DNA from: Actinomadura hallensis
Lineage (GTDB): Bacteria; Actinomycetota; Actinomycetes; Streptosporangiales; Streptosporangiaceae
NCBI RefSeq assembly: GCF_006716765.1
Contig: NZ_VFPO01000001.1
Location: 806,001 to 870,000 of the forward strand
Direction of reading: 5' to 3'
DNA length: 64,000 nucleotides
Made by a program: the position numbers and the translations under genes. The notes beneath the pieces were generated by a model. That model ran no database searches. It saw only the letters and a program-made list of their open reading frames with translations, and was not told where the DNA came from. Below are positions 61,401-64,000 of the stretch, piece after piece; the stretch's first letter is position 1, and every line of letters begins with the position of its first letter.

Positions 61401-64000
61401 CGGCGCGGTCGCCCCGGCCGGGGAAGCGCCCCGCGTCGGCGCCGCGGCCGTGGGGGCCGGCGAACCAGGCGTGCCTGCGGTCGGCGGCGGGCCCTGCCTC
61501 CCCCCGCCGGGCGCAGGGGCGCCGGGCGTTGGTGTGCCGGGCGCGGACGTGCCCGGCGTGGTCATGCCGGACGTGGGGGTGCCCGCCACAGGGGCGCCGG
61601 CTGTGACGGTAGGCGTGGGCGTCGCCGGGCCCGGTGGGCCCGTGGTCGGCGTGGCTGCGCCCGGCGCGGCCGTTCCGGGTGTGGGCGTGGTCGCGGCCGG
61701 GGTGGGCGTGGCCTGCGTCGGCGTGCCCGTCGTCGCGGTCGGCGTTTCCGGGACGCTCGTCGCGGTCCCCGGGGTTTCCGGCCTGGCGGTGCCCGTGGTC
61801 TGCGGGCCAGGTGCCTGCGCGGTCCCCGGATGGGACGTCTCATACCAGCCGTAGTGGGTCCGGGCGTCCGGGCGCGGCGCGACCGGGCCGGTCGTGGACG
61901 TGGCCGGTGACTGTGCGGCCTCTCCGGTCTGCCCGGTCTGCGGAGGCTGCTCTGCCTGTGGCGGCTGCCCGGTCTGCGGGGTCTCGCCGGTTCGCGGGTC
62001 GGGCGGGGACTGGTCGCCGTCCGGCTCGGGAGCCGGGCCGCTCCGGCGGAACCTGGGCCCGCCCGCGTCCCCGGAACCGGACGTCGTGCTCCCGTCCGTG
62101 CTCGACGACTGCGCCTGGCCATTGCCCGCGCCCGTCTGCGTCTGCGTACCGGCGTTGGCGGGACCCTGGCTCGTCGGTGCGGGCTGTGTCGTCGTGGGCG
62201 GGGACGCGGGAGGCGCCGTGCCGCCACCGCTGCGCTGGCTCGGGTCGAGGTTGTGGAAGCTCCGGTAATGCGTGGTGGTCACCGGCGGCGTCTGGCCGTG
62301 GTCGGTCTCCGTCCAGCGGGTGTGGACGACCTCCGGCGTGATCTTCGGATCGTTCGGCTCCGGGAAGAAGTCGATCCGCTCGATCGTGAGATTCCTGTCG
62401 TTCGAGTGCCGCTGTTCGAGCAGGCTCTCGAAAGAGTGGCGCCAGGTGTCGGCGGGATCGAGGCCCGGACCCGAGTTGCCGCGGTTCGTCGGGCTCCACT
62501 GCGGGAAGTAGTTGATCCGTTCCCCCGGCCCGCGCGCCTCGTGCGGGAAGATGTGACCGCCGTCGAACCGGCCCCCCGGGTACTCCGAGGAGCCACGGCC
62601 CAGGTGTCCGGTCTTCCGCTGAACGGAATCATTCCGCTGCTCGCCGTCCGAGTGAGGCGTGTCGTACTCGGGACGTCCGCTGGCCACGTCCGTCTGCGCG
62701 CGCTCGTCCGTGTGGAAGAGGAACGTCCCGGGCCGGACGCCGTTGTTGCCGAAGTCACCGCTGCGGGCGGCGTCGGGCGGGTCGAGCGGCGGGTTGGGGT
62801 CGGTGGTCTGGAAACGGTCGTGAGGCTCGACCAGGTAGTGGGTGTCCGGACGGGGAACGCCCCACTTGTCGACGGTGCGGTTCGTGTCGCCGAGTTCCGG
62901 GTTGTACCCGTGCTGCTTGTCGCCGTACCACGTGCGGACGTGCGTGACCCGGTTGTTCTCGTCCGTCCAGAAGACGCCGTGGAGCCTGTTGCCCGGGCCT
63001 CGCACCTCGATCCGCGAGTTCGGCGGGAGGTTCGGCTGGGCCGAGAACGGGCCGTTCGCCCTGACGTCGTACTCGCCCGGCCACCTCACCGGAGTCGCGT
63101 CCGCCGGAGGGTCGAACCTCGTGGCGGACGGCGCCATGCCCCTGCCGGCGGAGTGGGGTTCGCCGGTGAAGATGTGCGGCTCGTCGAAACCCAGGTCGAT
63201 CTTGTAGGTGACGCCCGGCTGCGGCCTGGTCAGGTCGATGTTCGAGTTCGGGTCGACGTGGGGTGCGGAAGGGTTCTCCGGCGTGAAGTTGGTGACGTGG
63301 GTGATGTTGCCGGCGGCGTCCGTGTAGGCCACGCTCCGCGGGACGTTGTGGCCCGAGGGGCCGGGCTCGGAGACGATGTACCTGGTGCGGGGTTGGAGCT
63401 GCCCCTGATCGACCAGCCGAGCGTTCGGCTGCAACGTGATGGGCTCTTCGCGGGTGTAGGACGGCGGTGCCCAGTCGGCCTGCTGGTGCGGCAGCCCGCT
63501 CCCGGCCGGGGGGTCGGTCCGGGCGGGCGGCTCCCCGTCCGGGGGAGGCGTGTCGCCGTCATCGCCGATGTTCCCCCGCCTGAACCGAGGGTCGCTCTGA
63601 CCCGGCGCAGGCTCCTCATTGCCGCGCGGCGCCCCCTCACGGGGCTGGGTCCGGTCGTCCCGCCGCGTCCCGTCGGCCGGCCGGTTCTCGGCGTCGTGAC
63701 GGTTCCCGGTGTCGGGCCGGTTCTGGCCGTCGCGCGGCGTTCCGTCCTCGGACCGGGTGCTGTCGGTCCGAGAAGGCCGCTCGCCGTGAGCGGTCCGGTC
63801 GTCGCGCGGGGCCTGGTCGTCGCGCGGGGTGTGCCCGTCCGGCCGGTTCTCGCCGTCCCGCTGGGTGAGGGGCTCGCGCGGCGTTTCGGTGTCGCGCTGA
63901 CCGTCGGTGTCGCGGTGGTTCCCGTCACGCGGCCGGGTGTCGTCCGTGCGCGAGGGCTGGTCGGTCCGCTGAGAGCCGTCGGTCCGTTGCGGGTCGCCGG
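58440..64000 (-). CDS. giant polymorphic effector, 5'-truncated at window edge
   Basis: At least 1853 codons; the frame stays open to the right edge. N to C, by position: an Asp/Arg/Gly/Thr-rich repeat region (64000-63450); pretoxin-type strands (63430-62800); a nuclease-like domain with GGHIFPHE (His at 62553-62555); a Pro/Thr-rich linker (about 62200-61300); a RelA/SpoT-like domain (about 60640-60290) with SIKDRLRKPQPSGYRDI; an Arg/Glu/Asp-rich linker; a caspase-like domain with GHGDADG (His at 59739-59741) and LLLSCRTG (Cys at 59622-59624); and a C-terminal ADP-ribosyltransferase (about 59200-58440) with Arg (58797-58799), STS (58683-58691) and QRE (58560-58568). The N-terminus, which should show the export route, is outside the window. 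Confidence 0.82.
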   Translation of the reverse strand, partial: GDPQRTDGSQRTDQPSRTDDTRPRDGNHRDTDGQRDTETPREPLTQRDGENRPDGHTPRDDQAPRDDRTAHGERPSRTDSTRSEDGTPRDGQNRPDTGNRHDAENRPADGTRRDDRTQPREGAPRGNEEPAPGQSDPRFRRGNIGDDGDTPPPDGEPPARTDPPAGSGLPHQQADWAPPSYTREEPITLQPNARLVDQGQLQPRTRYIVSEPGPSGHNVPRSVAYTDAAGNITHVTNFTPENPSAPHVDPNSNIDLTRPQPGVTYKIDLGFDEPHIFTGEPHSAGRGMAPSATRFDPPADATPVRWPGEYDVRANGPFSAQPNLPPNSRIEVRGPGNRLHGVFWTDENNRVTHVRTWYGDKQHGYNPELGDTNRTVDKWGVPRPDTHYLVEPHDRFQTTDPNPPLDPPDAARSGDFGNNGVRPGTFLFHTDERAQTDVASGRPEYDTPHSDGEQRNDSVQRKTGHLGRGSSEYPGGRFDGGHIFPHEARGPGERINYFPQWSPTNRGNSGPGLDPADTWRHSFESLLEQRHSNDRNLTIERIDFFPEPNDPKITPEVVHTRWTETDHGQTPPVTTTHYRSFHNLDPSQRSGGGTAPPASPPTTTQPAPTSQGPANAGTQTQTGAGNGQAQSSSTDGSTTSGSGDAGGPRFRRSGPAPEPDGDQSPPDPRTGETPQTGQPPQAEQPPQTGQTGEAAQSPATSTTGPVAPRPDARTHYGWYETSHPGTAQAPGPQTTGTARPETPGTATSVPETPTATTGTPTQATPTPAATTPTPGTAAPGAATPTTGPPGPATPTPTVTAGAPVAGTPTSGMTTPGTSAPGTPTPGAPAPGGGRQGPPPTAGTPGSPAPTAAAPTRGASPAGATAPTAGTAGSEAPAHGASTVAGAPGGEPGAPARPAMPRSADGDGAPQRRADAELMQRILGNEEIRRVVDEARGTVVDDKGNRLGDLLDDDLRNRLPNHPHLARIVEGNGPPPLTPAEDSLRQSLLARPRTLHSLLTNPDAVRILEDSVREVNERGADAILREGQVEPTPTPLEDWQVDISDRVIGEIGPGKSPKQPGFDEAALEAELERAGGGPLPKDNEFVNRYLDELYQKADEGKDTLRNVLNELANDPADAKMRPGRKDRVRALDKIINESDGDASALNDLLGGKVQFDSVADLYRALDRVQETARRHGVEVVSIKDRLRKPQPSGYRDIRMTVRMPNGHIGELRLHLRSFDDVADYEHSLYEVSRDLPNVAEERAARGERDAPLTPEERAVREAINRRLNERFDAALNASLPPHLRTDGGDGRARDAQPARDGEPAPEQGPARDAEPHRDPGHARRAQPARDSVPARDTEPVRHDGEPVRDAEARREDEPARRDEADAPETVPDGLPPHLHDAFRDSEATPAGRSFHDPADPAMRDLARRVPADPQRFTVDGHGDADGLRLPGGRRLNADDLAHLIRNDPNWNGREVLLLSCRTGDGDFAAQLARRLGVPVTAPTGLAWTDADGNVYASSARTGPDGRTRPVWPPDGTWRTHGPDGTATPAGHDGRPPGREEHRGSDPARPGDDAESRGLRDWFRREGRVDEDGYRRFDTDEQGERYGENRLAHVYRNLPHHLQQALHWYTVQSMPNPHLRPGADVARYLTHLFTEQNYVRHLAYLNGGTMPTHRSELMRMWHRPDLTDYQRQLIRHVVTQTDPEARLQEMWRNHEQREFLRQYLGDEPTPEAFWRRINELDQALHQPLPEPIEAVRGLHDVNFMLASDGRPLAGRHPMLLVGTVQNEPAYMSTSLGASTTEVDGQGFNYKLRLNLPPGAHGVWMGRSSAYPDQRELVLPRGTRYYIRSVTQTGWNGTQPVFSIVADVIPPGAPP

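Noticed and set aside
63230..63928. A 232-residue minus-strand frame at the right edge in another register
   Set aside because: Thr/Arg/Pro-rich translation caused by the repeat region; the giant effector frame continues uninterrupted through the same bases.
1..64000. tRNA, rRNA, CRISPR arrays, transposases, attachment sites
   Set aside because: Looked for through the intergenic stretches; I saw no cloverleaf, spacer-repeat pattern, recombinase gene or flanking direct repeats. A tRNA scan would be decisive.

Overview
The window is high-GC actinobacterial chromosome. Mycothiol synthase (MshD), a GlnR-type orphan regulator, DivIVA-like and mycosin/EccB/EccC/EccD proteins, many GTG starts and the gene neighbourhood pitA-pstSCAB-mshD-5'-nucleotidase-glnR all point to a filamentous or nocardioform actinomycete. 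A Thermomonosporaceae/Actinomadura-type host is my guess from overall feel, not proven. I see no tRNA, rRNA, CRISPR array, insertion sequence or phage gene.

Region 1 (1-16.2 kb) holds housekeeping and catabolic genes: a BON protein and metallophosphoesterase, two SDR dehydrogenases and an enoyl-CoA hydratase, a secreted protein of unknown role, a PGRP-type amidase, a TetR regulator with a large palindromic operator followed by an MMPL transporter, an ArfB-like ribosome-rescue hydrolase, a MpaB/DUF2236 oxygenase, a PhoP-like two-component system with 11-bp-period direct repeats in front of it, peptide deformylase, a DivIVA-domain coiled-coil protein and a gamma-carbonic-anhydrase-like protein. 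Region 2 (16.3-20.5 kb) is one giant EccA/CbxX-like AAA protein with a degenerate first ATPase module and an altered Walker B.

Region 3 (20.8-33.9 kb) is phosphate, nitrogen and stress physiology: a DUF47 protein with PitA, a secreted 5'-nucleotidase, MshD, pstSCAB behind PHO-box-like repeats, GlnR, a MoaD-like sulfur carrier, a DUF2993 protein, and a SigL-like ECF sigma/anti-sigma pair with a near-consensus autoregulatory promoter that appears to make a leaderless mRNA. Region 4 (34-36.3 kb) is a sulfur operon: a thioredoxin-like protein, a 30-codon Cys-containing leader peptide, DUF4395, a rhodanese and SseC/DUF1416.

Region 5 (36.6-52.4 kb) is a type VII (ESX-like) secretion locus: a polytopic membrane protein, three small membrane-anchored proteins in an overlapping operon, mycosin 1, EccC, divergent EccD-EccB, a WXG100 pair, two longer ESX-type substrates and mycosin 2. 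No EccE was recognised. Very strong perfect hairpins sit after the WXG100 pair and after the glycine-rich substrate.

Region 6 (52.4-64 kb, all minus strand) is the most unusual part: a giant polymorphic effector, truncated by the window edge, that combines a non-specific-nuclease-like domain, a RelA/SpoT-like nucleotidyltransferase domain, a caspase-like His/Cys domain and a C-terminal ADP-ribosyltransferase with an R / STS / QxE signature. It is followed in one tightly packed array by candidate immunity genes: an internally duplicated protein, an unknown protein, two paralogues ending in degenerate TNT-like domains, and two (plus one fused) YezG/DUF600-like domains. Together Regions 5 and 6 look like a secretion machine beside a multi-warhead effector and its immunity bank.
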